A DNA stretch of 64,000 bases from Luzula sylvatica. Lineage: Eukaryota; Streptophyta; Magnoliopsida; Poales; Juncaceae. Shown piece after piece: positions 23,852-36,050 of this stretch. Within the stretch, counting starts at the first letter, position 1. The number at the start of each line of letters is the position of its first letter. The notes below the pieces were generated by a model, which saw only the letters and a list, made by a program, of their open reading frames with translations, made no database searches and was not told the DNA's origin. The DNA is taken from contig OX326956.1 in assembly GCA_946800325.1 (NCBI GenBank), positions 17,078,667 to 17,142,666 of the forward strand, in the 5' to 3' direction. A program made the position numbers and the translations under genes.

Positions 23852-23854
<3 letters not shown>
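23317..23854. mobile_element. Small TIR element flanked by (TA)n, first copy
   Basis: The left end is GGGGAGTTTTATCATACACT (broken by a nested MITE) and the right end, reverse-complemented, GGGCTTCTATCATACATCTC. It sits directly between TATATATA on the left and (TA)n on the right. It is a relative of the element at 23891-24132. Confidence 0.65.
23333..23603. mobile_element. 271-bp MULE-type MITE nested in the (TA)n-flanked element
   Basis: Termini GAAGCATTTCTGCATG and, inverted, GGAGCATTTCTGCATATA. A perfect 9-bp TSD, TTTATCATA, lies at 23324-23332 and 23604-23612. The arms are long and inverted (AAAATATTCCAAAAATAACC against GGTTATTTTTGGAATATTTT), and the centre repeats CACTGTAGCGGCGAGATTTT twice. 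Removing it restores the host terminus TTTTATCATACACTC. Confidence 0.88.

Positions 23855-23890
<36 letters not shown>
23855..23890. repeat. (TA)18 microsatellite between two elements
   Basis: Uninterrupted TA tract joining the two related small elements. Confidence 0.95.
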
Positions 23891-23893
<3 letters not shown>

Positions 23894-24130
23894 GAGTTAT
23901 ATCATACACCCTTTTTGCTTATGATACACCCCTTTTCAAAGGTATTTTGAGTAATTATCAATTAATGATTATTTAAGGTAATTTTTTAAGTGTATTTATA
24001 AATGAATGATAATCTAAATAGGAAATTTGAATTGTTTATTAAATAAAAAATATCTATAAAAAGTAAAATTTATGATACATTTTTTTAAATACCCAAAATA
24101 CCCTTTTAAAAGGGTGTATGATAGAACTCC

Positions 24131-24132
<2 letters not shown>
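23891..24132. mobile_element. Small TIR element flanked by (TA)n, second copy (242 bp)
   Basis: The ends are near-perfect inverted repeats: GGGGAGTTATATCATACACC and, reverse-complemented, GGGGAGTTCTATCATACACC. It is flanked by (TA)18 and by a roughly 60-bp (AT)n tract. Insertion within TA microsatellites resembles the behaviour described for rice Micron elements; the family link is inference. Confidence 0.8.

Positions 24133-24194
<62 letters not shown>
24133..24194. repeat. (AT)n microsatellite
   Basis: About 30 AT units to the right of the small element. The 103-residue ORF that crosses it is not a gene. Confidence 0.95.
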
Positions 24195-24198
<4 letters not shown>

Positions 24199-24410
24199 GC
24201 GCATCCTATTTCCCTGCCTGCCCGTGAACTATCACCCTCTCTCTCTTTCTCTCGCTGGAAGCTGGAACTGGAACTGGAAGCACACTTCTTCTCTCGGCGG
24301 CATGGTGAGCACGAGTTCTCTTCGCGCGATAAATGGAGAGCTGTAACGACTCCCGCTCTCTGCCGACGGCTAGAACATGGCGATGGCTTCTGGCAACCCC
24401 CTTCTCAAGG
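24195..24410 (+). other. Possible orphan 5' leader and first coding exon
   Basis: GC-richer than its surroundings, with a pyrimidine-rich leader (CTCTCTCTTTCTCTC). ATG at 24377 opens an 11-codon exon (MAMASGNPLLK) followed by AAG|GTAAGTG, a strong 5' splice site. I found no continuing exons downstream to 26340, so this may be a gene fragment cut off by rearrangement or carried by a transposon. Confidence 0.25.
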
Positions 24411-26349
24411 TAAGTGTGGTCGAATCTGAGGCGGCTTGAACTCTGTGACGTATGGAACTCGACGATTCAAGGAATACACTCATCTAGCGAGTCCCTCTTC
24501 TGGCCATTCAAGGAATACACTTATGAGTCTCTCTCTAGCACGACTTTTCCTGTCCATCAAAGGAGGTTAATCTCTCGAGGTAATTGAGGCCGAATTTTGT
24601 ATAATTCAGGCCTAATTTGTGTTATTATTTAAGAAATGAATTTAGGTCGAATTTAGGCCGAATTGTGCAACATGGCGACCAATTTCGGCCGAATTTTAGT
24701 TTTATTGTACTTGAATAAATATAGGAAAGCCAATGTCTGATTGAGGATCGTTAATCGACAAAAAATTTGAATAAATAGATGAAGTTGAAAGGTGTTATAA
24801 AAAAAAATGATACTGGAGACTCTATCGATCGTGCATGCTTCAGTTAGTTACTGCATTATAAACAGGTTTGTCATCTGTGAAAATGTTGTAAAAAAACCTG
24901 AAATTTTATAAATTGTACTTTAGTCCCTATTTGGAAGAGAGATTCGAGGTTGAACTGATTTTCAAAAGTTATATTTTTCAGGTGTTGCTCGAAGTCAGAG
25001 GCTGTACTTTCGGCCGTTGCTCGAAGTCGATGACGAGGTAGAATTTGGAAGAAGGTTTCATACTCGAAGTTTTGCTCGAATTGGCGCACAAAAGGATTTC
25101 TTTTTTCAGGTTTTGATCAAAGTTGAAATACTCGAAGTTGGAATACTCTAAGTTTGGGTTATACTCCAAGTTGTATATGAAATTTGTATTAGCTTTAGGT
25201 TATAGTTGTCTTGTGGCTATCGATTTATTTTTGGAGATCACATTTATGTTTGAGTTATAATCATGTTTTAGAATTGTTGAGTCAAGGATTGTGTCTTGCA
25301 TATTTATAATGATTGTCGACCATGGTATAGTTATAAACTTATAGTCCTTTGATTGTGTCTTGTATTTATTATGATACAAAATGCAAGGAATATGCATGAT
25401 TCTACCAAAATTATCACTATAATGCAGAATTGTTTTAAAAAAGTAGGGAAAATGTGTATGATTTTCATCTCTAGCTGAATTTAGTTTTTTTTTTCAAAAC
25501 TGCAATGAAATATAAAATGCCCTGCAAATTACAAAGTAACGTATATAAAAATAAAAATAAAAATTACAATATAAATCACAAAACATTCATCATGCCACAC
25601 TTCACAAAAAAATTAACATTTTTGCATTCTTCCTTTTTTGCAATATTATTTTTTTAGTTCTCGACAAAGTTAATAATGGCTGATTTGCTGCAACTAGAGG
25701 ATTCTATAGCCTCCTCTCGTTCATATGACCTAATAAAAAAATTAAGCAAGTAAATGTAATTAATAAGCTCAAATAACCAAATTAAACTCAATTAACCTGA
25801 ATCAAGCCATCAATAACCAAGGTAAACCCTAATCTAGTTCGATTTAACCATATTTAAGTCATATTCAACGAAAATTTAGCCACGGTTATATCTAAATCAG
25901 CCCCAATTCGTCAAATTGTCCCCAACAAATATAATAGCCATCCACATACATGTTATAAGCCACAAAATCGGGTTTCAATCCTGTAGTATTAAGTCACAAA
26001 TTTTGACTTCAATTCTGTAGAACAAACTTTTCAGAGCTATGTTATTCGAAAATATAATAGGCTTGCACACTCCACAGAAAATGCACAAGCAAGATCGACA
26101 TCGTATCGGGAAATAACTTATTTCCCAGAAAAATGCTATACGCGTGCAATTTTCATATGGAGTTTATTTTTATCTCGATGGGTAGGAGGGACCCGCAACA
26201 TATATGAAGGTATTATTACCCTCTGCATTAGAAGCGGGTGGTTTTATCATATTGTTTGGTAGATATTATCTAGCAGATTCAGAATACGCACACACTTTTA
26301 AATTTCCCATATTGGGGTCGTTGTTATCACTGGACACAATTTAGTGCAC
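24411..26349. other. Intergenic, no gene seen
   Basis: About 24560-24720 repeats the phrase AGGCCGAATTT several times and 24960-25160 repeats CTCGAAGTT, perhaps decayed satellite-like DNA. No credible coding region. Confidence 0.4.
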
Positions 26350-26352
26350 TAA

Positions 26353-26744
26353 GGAGGCGTTTGGTTGGAGCTTTGGAGTGGGAATGCCTTGGCATACTTT
26401 CTTATGGATTCCATTACCACGTTTGGTTTGCGCACTATGTAATAAAATAATGGAATACTCGATTCCCTAGGGCATAAATGGTGGGAATAAGATTACCACC
26501 AAAATTGGTGGCTTTTCTCTATTCCCATGAGGAGGGAATACAATTTATTTTTTTTCCAAAAATAAGTAGCTCCAACTTTCTATAAATAAACCAACTTTTA
26601 CATTTTTAGAGTATGCCATGGAATAAATGAGTGCGACAACCAAACACGATTATAGAGTATGCCATGGAATGCTATGTCTTGGCATGATATTCCTTGGCAT
26701 ACTTCATGCCAAGGTATTCTCCAAAACACGAACCAAACGGCCCC
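26353..26744. mobile_element. 392-bp PIF/Harbinger (Tourist-like) MITE
   Basis: Termini GGAGGCGTTTGGTTGGAG and, reverse-complemented, GGGGCCGTTTGGTTCGTG, flanked by a TAA duplication (26350-26352 and 26745-26747). Subterminal inverted motifs centre on GCCTTGGCATACTT and AGTATGCCAAGG. Two overlapping ORFs at its right end (26627-27009) are not genes. Confidence 0.82.
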
Positions 26745-26747
26745 TAA

Positions 26748-27561
26748 ACAATCTAACCGATATCCTAGTTTCGAAGATATATTTAATCACTTGTTATGTG
26801 TGTCACTCTACAAATTTGAGAAAAAAAAAGTGCGAAAATCTTCGCTGCACAGTACAAAATGTCAAGTCTCGTGCATTTGGATATTAACAACGATATCTCA
26901 AAACAAAAAGTCTATTAACCAACGTTTCAATGATCGTCTATCTAATTATTTAGTTCACTCGAATTTATCTTATTCTTTTCCTTCTTGCTTTCTTCGAAAT
27001 TATTTATAATAATATTCGTAAAGTTACTCAAAACTTATTCATAATCAATTTCGTTTTATCCATATATTATTCATAATAAATTCACTATGCTAATTTATTA
27101 TTAATTATTTTTCTTAAGTTATTTATTTTTAATTTTGTTAAATTATTTTTCCGCAGAACAATCATAATTATCGCGATAACATTCCTTAATTTCGAATTCT
27201 CATAATAGAAAAAACACAATATACTCTCTGATTACAAATTAAAAAAATAAAATAAAAATAACATAGCTTTAGAAAGATCTCCAAACAAATCTTGTCATGC
27301 TGGATCTTACTTTCAGAATCCATTAATCTACACTTACCCAAGATTCCCACACTCCAACCATATCCAAGTCCTATTATGCCAATATCAAAAGATTCAACGA
27401 ACCAAACAAAACTAACTCTACAGTTTCGACATGCTAACAATCCTATGTCCACATTCAAAAGTACCTTTCAGAATACAAATCCATTCCCCTCCAATCACGT
27501 GTCCAACAATCCCGTCTATATTCACTCCATATCGGATTTTCCATCCGAAACCCGCTGTGAG
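26748..27561. other. Upstream region of the prolyl oligopeptidase gene
   Basis: AT-rich DNA. From about 27290 the reading frame of exon 1 is open upstream of the proposed start, but its text is low-complexity and shows no conserved features, so I treat it as leader/promoter. Confidence 0.45.
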
Positions 27562-30500
27562 ATGACCTCATTGTCTCTTCACGCCAGCGCCATTCTCGCC
27601 CCGCTTCGTCTCCTTATATATCGCCCCTTTTTTCAACTCCATTTCCGCACGCCTATTCATCGCTCTTTTTCTTCTCTACGTCGCAAATCTAACGCAAAAA
27701 AACGCTTTGTTCACACAATGGGATCTCTCTCCACCGTCGGAAATGATCTTCCTCCTCTCCATTACCCTCCTGCTCGCCGGGATGACTCCGTCGTTGACAA
27801 TTATCACGGCGTACTCGTCCCCGATCCGTACAGATGGTTAGCTAGATCTATTGATGCACTTTCGAGGATTATTTTTTAAAAATGTTTTTGATTTGAATCA
27901 GGATGGAGGATCCAGAGGCAGAAGAGGTGAAGGAATTCGTGGAGAAACAGGCTGAGCTTACTGAATCCATTTTGTCGAAATGTGAGATAAGGGGCAAGCT
28001 AAACGACGAGCTTACGAAATTGTTCGATTATCCCCGATACGAGACTCCGTTCAAGCGTGGTGGGAAGTATTTCTACTTCCACAACACCGGTCTTCAGGCT
28101 CAGAGCGTGCTCTATGTTCAGGTAAGTTTCTTTATGCGAGATTATTGTGATTTGTTATGTAGATTCTAATTTGTAATTTTTTGTAGAATGATCTGGAAGG
28201 GGAGGCGGAAATTCTTTTGGACCCGAATAGTCTGAGCGAGGATGGAACGATTGGTTTGAGTAATTATTCTGTAAGCGAGGATGGTAAATATTTCGGTTAT
28301 GCAATTAGCGAGAGTGGTAGTGATTGGGTTTCGATTAAGGTCATGACCATCGAAGATAAACAAGTTCAAGCTGATCATTTATTATGGGTACGCAAATCAA
28401 ATAAAAAAACATTTTTTTTCCATTAATATTCGCATTAATTATAAAGTAAATTAACTTGGTTTTGTAAACTCAGGTTAAATTCACGGCTATTGACTGGACT
28501 CACGATTCGAAGGGATTTTTCTATAGTCGTTATCCTGTTCCCGAGTAAACAATTTTTGATTCAAATTGTTTAGACCGTTGATAATTCAAATTTGAGAAAT
28601 TAAATTGTCTATTTTGTTGGATTTGTAGGGAAGGAGAAAATTTGGACGCGGGCACAGAAACAAACATAAGTCTGAATCATGCTTTGTATTACCATTTCTT
28701 GGGAACGAACCAATCAGAGGATATTTTAATCTGGACCGATCCCGAGAATCCAAAGTTTCAGTTCGGAACTGAGGTCACAGATGATGGCAAGGTAAAAATT
28801 AAATAATTTAATTGTAAAACCTTCTAAAGATTATTATGAATAATACTAAATGTTATTTTCCGTGCACAGTATGTACTTTTGACGACTCATAGCGGTTGCG
28901 AACAAGCAAACAAAGTATACTATTTCGATCTGTCTTCTCTCACGAACGGACTCGAAGGGTTCAAAGGCTCCGATACCAAGCTACCGTTCGTCAAATTCAT
29001 CGATAATTTCGAGGGATCTTACGACTACATAACCAACGACGGTACCGTGTTCACTTTCTTGACGAACAAATCCGCCTCGAAGAAGAAAGTGGTGAGAGTC
29101 GACTTCGACAAACCCGATTCTTGGGAAGTTATCGTCCCGGAAGACGAGAGGAACGTTTTGGAAAGCGCTTACGCGGTTAACGGAAACCAGCTCTTGTTGT
29201 TGTACATGTCGGACGTGAAACACGTTTTGCAAATCCGGGATCTCAATTCCGGGAAGTTCCTGTACGACTTGCCCTTGGATATCGGAAGCGTTTCCAGGAT
29301 CTACGGCACGAGAAAAGAAAGTCAAGTTTTCATTGGCTTCTCGAGTTGTTTAACTCCCGGTATTACGTACAGGTGTAATCTCGCGACGGACGTTCCCGAA
29401 ATGAAAATATTTCGGGAGATTTCCGTTCCCGGATTCGATCGATCCGGTTACGAAGTCAAGCAGGTATTCGTGTCGAGCAAAGACGGGACGCAATTTCCCA
29501 TGTTTATAATTTCCAAAAAGGATATCGAGCTCGATGGGTCCCACCCCACTTTAATATACGGATATGGAGGCTTCAACCACAGCCTCACCCCTTCGTTCGC
29601 CGTGACCCCTCTCGTGATGATTAAAAATATGGGTGTTGTCTACTGCATAGCGAATATTCGTGGAGGCGGAGAGTACGGCGAAGAATGGCACAAATCCGGC
29701 TGTTTCGAAAAAAAACAAAATGTTTTTGACGATTTTATTGCTTCCGCCGAATATCTCATTTCTACCGGATACACCACCAATAAAAAAATATGCATCGAAG
29801 GAGCGAGCAATGGCGGTCTTCTCGTCGCCGCTTGTGAAAATCAGGTAATTTCTTTATTTTATTTTATTTTTTTCAAGTAATTATGTAACAATTTTGACAC
29901 GTGAAAATATTTTTACAGAGACCCGATCTATATGGATGTGTCTTGGCTCATGTGGGCGTCATGGACATGCTTCGATTTCATAAGTTCACTATTGGACATG
30001 CATGGACTACCGAATATGGGTGTTCCGAGGACAATGCAGAAACCTTCAATTGGATTTTCAAGTACGAATAATATATTAATTCATTCAAACTCCTCTTTAT
30101 TTTTTTTTCCTTTTTAAGATTAATAATTGATCGAAATTGTAGATATTCGCCGCTTCATAACGTGAGGAGACCGTGGGAGAAGAGCGCAGACTCGAATTGT
30201 CAATACCCCGCGACCATGTTATTAACTGCCGATCATGACGATCGCGTCGTGCCGTTGCATTCTTTGAAGTTACTTGCCGTAAGTGTTATTAACATTAAAT
30301 TTTTACAATATTATATAATGGTATAATTTTTTAAATTATTATTATTGATAGACGATGCAATATACGTTATGTACGAGTCTCGAGGATAGCCCTCAGACGA
30401 ACCCGATCCTTGGTCGCATTGAATGCAAGGCTGGACATGGCGCAGGCCGCCCTCTCAAGAAGACGGTATTTAATTTTAACTTTTTATTTATGTTTTATTT

Positions 30501-30612
30501 GATTTATTTATTTATTTATTTATTTACCTTATGATTGCAGATTGAGCAAGCTGTTGACCGCTATAGCTTCATGGCGAAGGTTTTGGGGATTTCGTGGACC
30601 AAACTTAACTAA
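27562..30612 (+). CDS. POP: Prolyl oligopeptidase (peptidase family S9A)
   Basis: Ten exons: 27562-27836, 27902-28121, 28187-28387, 28474-28544, 28629-28791, 28870-29844, 29919-30061, 30143-30278, 30352-30465 and 30541-30612. They give 789 residues, or 737 if translation starts at 27718 (MGSLSTV). The enzyme cleaves short peptides after proline. The N-terminal part forms the seven-blade propeller; the C-terminal alpha/beta hydrolase domain carries the triad: Ser623 in GASNGGLL, the acidic residue in [10 protein letters not shown] (about 713-716) and His757 in AGHGAGRP (long-form numbers). The sequence [21 protein letters not shown] is the conserved family start. The 52-residue extension before MGSL is rich in Arg, Ser, Phe and Leu, suggesting an organelle targeting form. 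All catalytic residues are present and the frame is intact. Confidence 0.94.
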
Positions 30613-32024
30613 AGAGATCGTAACAAGTAATGAAGGTGTGTTTTTGCCAGATTGAGCAATTTATTATTTGATTGATAACGAGTGGTCGTTATACTTGTAT
30701 CGATTATCAATCTCTTATTATTTAAACAACCGCTTATTTGATTTAAATAGAAGAATATTTCTTCAATATAATAATAAATATTATGGTCTTTTTAGAAATG
30801 TTAAGTGTCATGTTGGGTACCAATATTTCATTGATTGAGTTTCGGGTTTGCGATCACTCAAGTTTGAATGCTGAAGTTCAGCTTATGAAAACACATATTG
30901 GTAGAATTCATACTTTTTAATATGAATATAGAATTATTTTTTCCTTTAAAAAAATATGAATATAGAATTATTTAATATTTCTATGGTTATCAATCAGTTG
31001 AAAATTCGAAATCATAATATAAACATAGAAAATTTCTAAGGCGGTTCAATTTATAAAAATTTAGAATAAAAAAAATAGATATACTATTTTTCGAATTTAA
31101 GCAAAAATGTTGACCTACCAAATCAAAGCACAAAAGTATGTCTAGCACTTTCGGAATTTAAGATAGGGATTCTTCAAGAACACCTTAACTTTTCAGAAAA
31201 TTATCAAAACTCCCCACACTTTTTGGATTTCTTCAAAAATCTTCTAAAAGACAATTTGAATTTTTTTTATCCACGCTGTGGACTTGAACTTAACTTTCTG
31301 CATCCCAATATTTTTTTGGTACCAAAATATCATTATAAATTTCTTTTATTTCCTTGTTTAAAAATTAAATAAAAAATCATATTTTACATTTAATATAAAT
31401 AATTAAAGAAATACTAAAATGTAAAAATAAAATTATAATTTACATAGAAAATAATTTAGTTTTAATTAAATTTTCTATTGAATAAAATTAATATGTAAAT
31501 AATTAAATGAGGGTATTTTGGTCAAAATAATTTTAGCTGGATGGATAAAATTAAGTTTAACTCTATAAAAGGTAAAAGGTCAATAATGTTGTGCACTAAA
31601 TAACCCGCACTAATCCCGCATGCATTAATTAAACAAGTAATAAATGCACATAATTTCCTAATTAAATATTGCGGTACATTGCGGGGGCAATTGAGCGGGA
31701 TGCTTAATATTGTTGCCTATTAACCCCCATTCTACATGCACCCATAAATGAATAAGATTTGCCTAATTTGATTATTTTCTCCATTATCAGTAATTACATC
31801 CCATTTGTAGTGTTGTGTAGTTCTTGTGTGGTATTAAGAGCGGGGTGTTTTTCACCGTTCGGTAAAAAATAACTCAATTCATTTTTTTGTGGGTTTTTTG
31901 AAAGAACCTAAAAGTGAAGGGGTTTTTCATAATTTTCAAAAATGTTGGGCATTTTTTGAAGAATTTTCCTATTTAAAATATAGTTCTATTTTTTTAAAAA
32001 AATATATAGGGGAAAAACCCTAGG
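30613..32024. other. Intergenic, no gene seen
   Basis: AT-rich. The first 200 bases are probably the POP 3' UTR. Phrases such as AACTTTTCAGAAAATTATCAAAAC (31190-31240), echoed inversely near 32740-32830, suggest an old TIR element that I could not delimit. Confidence 0.4.
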
Positions 32025-32035
32025 CGGCTAAGAAA

Positions 32036-32166
32036 AAAAAAAGAGTAAATGGAGAAGCCTCGGTGATCCTCCATTAATTGATGCCAATGAGACTCGAACT
32101 CACAACCTCTCACAAGATATAATTTCTTGTGTCTCACACCCACACACTGGGCCACGAGCCCATTGA
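32036..32166 (-). mobile_element. tRNA-derived SINE, minus strand
   Basis: On the minus strand the body begins near TGGGCTCGTGGCCCAGTGTG, contains a B-box-like GTGAGTTCGAGTCTC, and ends GGCTTCTCCATTTACTC before a T-rich tail. The 11-bp repeat CGGCTAAGAAA flanks it at 32025-32035 and 32167-32177. It shares its 3' part with the SINE at 899-1014. Confidence 0.8.
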
Positions 32167-32177
32167 CGGCTAAGAAA

Positions 32178-33063
32178 GAAGAAGAAAAAAAAGCGATTTA
32201 GTGGGTTTTGTGTAAGAATCTAAAAGTAAGATTTTTTCATTGAGCTGTTGAAATAGTTAATAAAAATAGTGACTACAAAAAAAACGATGTAGTAATTATT
32301 TTTAATAAAAATAGTTACTACAAAACGAACTGCTGAAATAAAAATAATTGTTGAAATTGAAATTAGCGGCAATATTATTTTAATCATAGTTTTAATTTTC
32401 ATTCATTCATTGTTAATTTGGCAAAAAAAACTATTCAGTAACTATTTTTATTAATAACTATTTAACATTAAATTAAATACCAGAATAATATTAATTTGTC
32501 AAGATATTTTCAGGAATATTTTTTATATCATATTTTTATTTTATTTTATTTTTCTATGATAATATACATAATAAATAAAAGATTAAAATAATATTTATAG
32601 TGATTTTAAATTAATAAAATAATACAAACATAGGTTTATTGAATTTAAAGATGAAAAATAGAGGAGGTATTTTGGTCCAAAAAAATTGTAATACCATGAA
32701 ATACTTTTATAGGGGGTAATTGAAAAGAAAACTTTGTATGTAGGAATTTTTGGAGTTTCTCGAAAGTTAGAGAGGTTTTTTGCAAATTCAAGGCAAGTTA
32801 GGGGATTATTTGTAAATTTTCCTAAATAAATCAGCCAAACATAATAACATAATTGAATATGATGTGTTCTCATAAGATTTTTCTTGACATATTTTATTTG
32901 GATACATTCTCCAAATTACGAAACAAGTGACATCTTAGTTAGTTTTAACTAAATATTTTTTTTTCTTGTTATGTTGATTAATCTAGTTATAAAACTAGGA
33001 CTAATGTTGATTAGTAATTTTGATAATTTTAAATTGGTCTCCAAACCATGCCATTAATGTTGA
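32178..33063. other. Intergenic, no gene seen
   Basis: AT-rich, with repeated AATAGTTACTACAAAA-like phrases near 32260-32340. The ORFs at 32220-32402 and 32595-32873 are not convincing. Confidence 0.4.
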
Positions 33064-33484
33064 TTACTATTAAATCATGCATTTTATAAAATTAAACTAA
33101 TTTATGTTGTCGCGTTATCAAATATGTCACGTCATACGTTATAATATAATTTAACAGTTTGGCTATCAATTAATGAATGTAAAACTGAGTTGAAACAAAT
33201 AAAAAAAATAAAGAAATATGATTAGCCAAATTGAAATGTTGATAACACGGATGGTTGAATTTTAGATGAAAGTTGGAATACTAAAAATAGACCTTTTTTT
33301 TCTTTTTTTTCAGAAAACTACGATAAAGTACTTTCTGTTAAAAATAATCAATAGAGGAGAGGTCAATGAGCACGAAGAAATTAATGGGTTATGGTCGTAG
33401 TTATTTATTTATTTTAATCACATTTTCTTAAAAAAAAAAAGTCCGACCAACTCGATTGAGAAATTAGGTTTCAATTAATATTCA
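33064..33484. repeat. Dispersed repeat, copy 1, interrupted by a Helitron end
   Basis: Near-identical to 62564-62986 over about 420 bp (for example GTCGCGTTATCAAATATGTC and CTACGATAAAGTACTTTCTG). Similarity stops exactly at 33484, where a Helitron 3' end begins; the other copy continues into unrelated DNA. Confidence 0.88.
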
Positions 33485-36050
33485 CTAGGAGATTACCCGC
33501 GCTTCGCGACGGTTTTGTTTCGTTTGATTTACCATATACATAATATATAGTTATGATTTATCAGAATCAAATATAAGATTTTATAAAAATAAATATCATA
33601 TTGATTAACAAAGTTTGATTATGACAAAATTATTATATTATTTTTGAATATGACACATTACAAATATTTATTTATTATTTTAATACAACATATACAAAAA
33701 AGAATAACCGTCAGTATAAAATAATAAAACAACATGCGTGGACATAAACAAAAATCAAAACCATATGATACGCTAAATTTTCATATCTAAAATTAATAAT
33801 AGTAACATTGTAAAAGTTTAAAAAAATTATTTGTGTCTGATAATTTTTATGTTTCATGCTTATTATTGAAAAATATTATATAAGTTAAAAAAATTATTTG
33901 TGTTTAGTAAATAAATATATTTCATTATTTCTTTTAGAGATTAACATGAAAATGGTTTAAGTAAAAACGCAAATATAACATAATTGTTTTGAAAATAATA
34001 ATAATAAGTAGGATGTGCAATTTTTTTCAATTACCTGTCTGAAAATAATAATAATTAGCAATGTTTTAAATTGCGATATAGCGGTCCATTGCGCTTAAAC
34101 AATAATTTACACATGATCTCCGATATTGCGTCATATTGCGTCATATTGCGGCGATATTGCGGCGCTATATAGCAGGTTGCGGTGTTGCGTTTTGTGAATA
34201 TTTATTGCGATTTGCGCTATTGCGGCGCAATTGCGCCGCAATTTAAATCATTGATAATTAGGATTATAAGTCATTAATGTAATTATATTTTTTATATTTT
34301 TTTTTACATAATTATTTTTTATAATTTTATGTTAGAGAAAAGTATTGAATATATAATAATAGCATACTTAATAGTATGTGCAATTTTTATCAATTATAGT
34401 TTTAAAAATAATAATTATTAGGCTTACAAATCATTAATGTAATTATACTTATTTTTATATCTTTTTTTACATAATTATTTTCATAATTCTAAGTTAGAGA
34501 AAAATATTAAATATATGATAATATGGATCTCAAAATAAAGATAAAATTCAAGCGAATATATTTCTTAATTTTTTTATTTTATATTATGAAAATAATAACA
34601 ATATTTGATGTATTTATGATATTATATATTAATTTATTAATGTTAGATATTTAAACTTTTCACATTCTATTTGTATTAACAATTGATCATGTAACATATT
34701 GTGAAAAAATTCAAAATCAAATACAATTGGTTCAACTTGAACCTAACAAATAATATTTTGTTATTTTATATTATGAAAATAATAACAATATTTGATGTAT
34801 TTATGATATTATATATTAATTTATTAATGTTAGATATTTAAACTTTTCACATTCTATTTGTATTCACAATTGATCATGTAACATATTGTGAAAAAATTCA
34901 AAATCAAATACAATTGGTTCAACATGAACCTAACAAATAATATTTTGACACGTCATCAGTGTAAGGTGATGTGGCCTTCTAAAATTCCTTAAAAGTATGT
35001 GTAAAATAAGGGACACATAAATATCAACAAATAAAACATAATCACACAAAATCAAAAATTAATCTATGGTTCATATATTGCCACATATCAAAATCTAATG
35101 GTTGAAATAATTGTGATGATGTGGCATGAGGAAATTGCATAAATATTGGTCCAAAATAAGGGGGTTGGTAATTCATTAAGAAAAAATATATACGAATGTT
35201 CAATAATAGAAATGTTTAATAATAAATTCTAGTCGTTCTAATAAATTGGTTTATTGTGAAACTTTCTGAGTTGAATATTACAAATGTTGCAAATTTAGTA
35301 AACAAAATTGGAAGTATTAATAATTTAGTAAACTGTCTCTTTTATTCTTTTATTAATAATTTTTTTTTGTCTTTTAAGAAAGGCTGATGGCATTGATAAA
35401 AAAAGGAATATGACAAAGTCATTAAAAATAAAACTGTAAAAATGTACAAGTTAATACATATTACAAATACCCAAAAAAAATTTAATGTTTCATAATAAAA
35501 AATCATAAACATGCATTAATTAATTGGAAGTGAAAATTATTATATGTAATAATTATTGAATAAAAAATAAAGATTGTTTGAAAAACAAAAATGTATATAT
35601 TTGGTGTGTCAATTTTTTTTTAACAAATCTCTTCGTATTATTTGCCATGTGGAAAGTAGATTAAATATTGACCGTTTGATTTTAATTGTATGGTTTAGAT
35701 TAAAAATATCAAAGATGACATGGCAATATTATAGACGACACGGCTCAAGGAGATTGCTTAAAACTTAGTGCAAAATAATGACACACAAATGGCTATATGA
35801 AATATGATCTTCAAAAAATCATAAAAAAAATGAATGGATAAGATCAAACAACAAAAAAAAAACCTAATGGTTCAAAATAAGACAATACAAATGACCACAC
35901 AAATTATAGATATTACAAAATCAAATATAAAATCAATGTGTAGGATGAAGCCACATCACACAATCCAATGATTAAAAGTTATTTACACAATGATGATGTG
36001 GCTTCATTAGAATGCATATAAATAGGTGCAAAATAAGGGTGTGGATTAAT
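33485..36050 (-). mobile_element. Helitron, minus strand (3' end sure, 5' end not)
   Basis: On the minus strand the 3' terminus reads CCGTCGCGAAGCGCGGGTAA then TCTCCTAG, followed by T at 33484. This is a hairpin plus CTAG|T, the Helitron form. The homologous uninterrupted site lies between A62986 and T62987, so the insertion was at an AT dinucleotide. The 5' end is unclear. Phrases such as GGTGCAAAATAAGGGTGTGG near 36020 and GGTCCAAAATAAGGGGGTTG near 35150 may mark old 5' ends. No Rep/helicase coding is visible, and the span may combine several insertions. Confidence 0.6.
34574..34947. repeat. Direct duplication, two 187-bp units
   Basis: 34574-34760 and 34761-34947 are almost identical (differences such as TTCAACTTGAACC against TTCAACATGAACC). 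It lies inside the Helitron-like region. Confidence 0.9.

Noticed and set aside
24118..24429. 103-residue ORF
   Set aside because: Its first third is the (AT)n microsatellite and it crosses the proposed orphan leader.
27292..27561. Longer prolyl oligopeptidase start at 27292
   Set aside because: The added 90 residues are low-complexity and unlike any known N-terminus; they more likely translate the leader.
28981..29544. Minus-strand ORFs over the prolyl oligopeptidase gene
   Set aside because: Antisense to a clearly conserved exon; no independent homology recognised.
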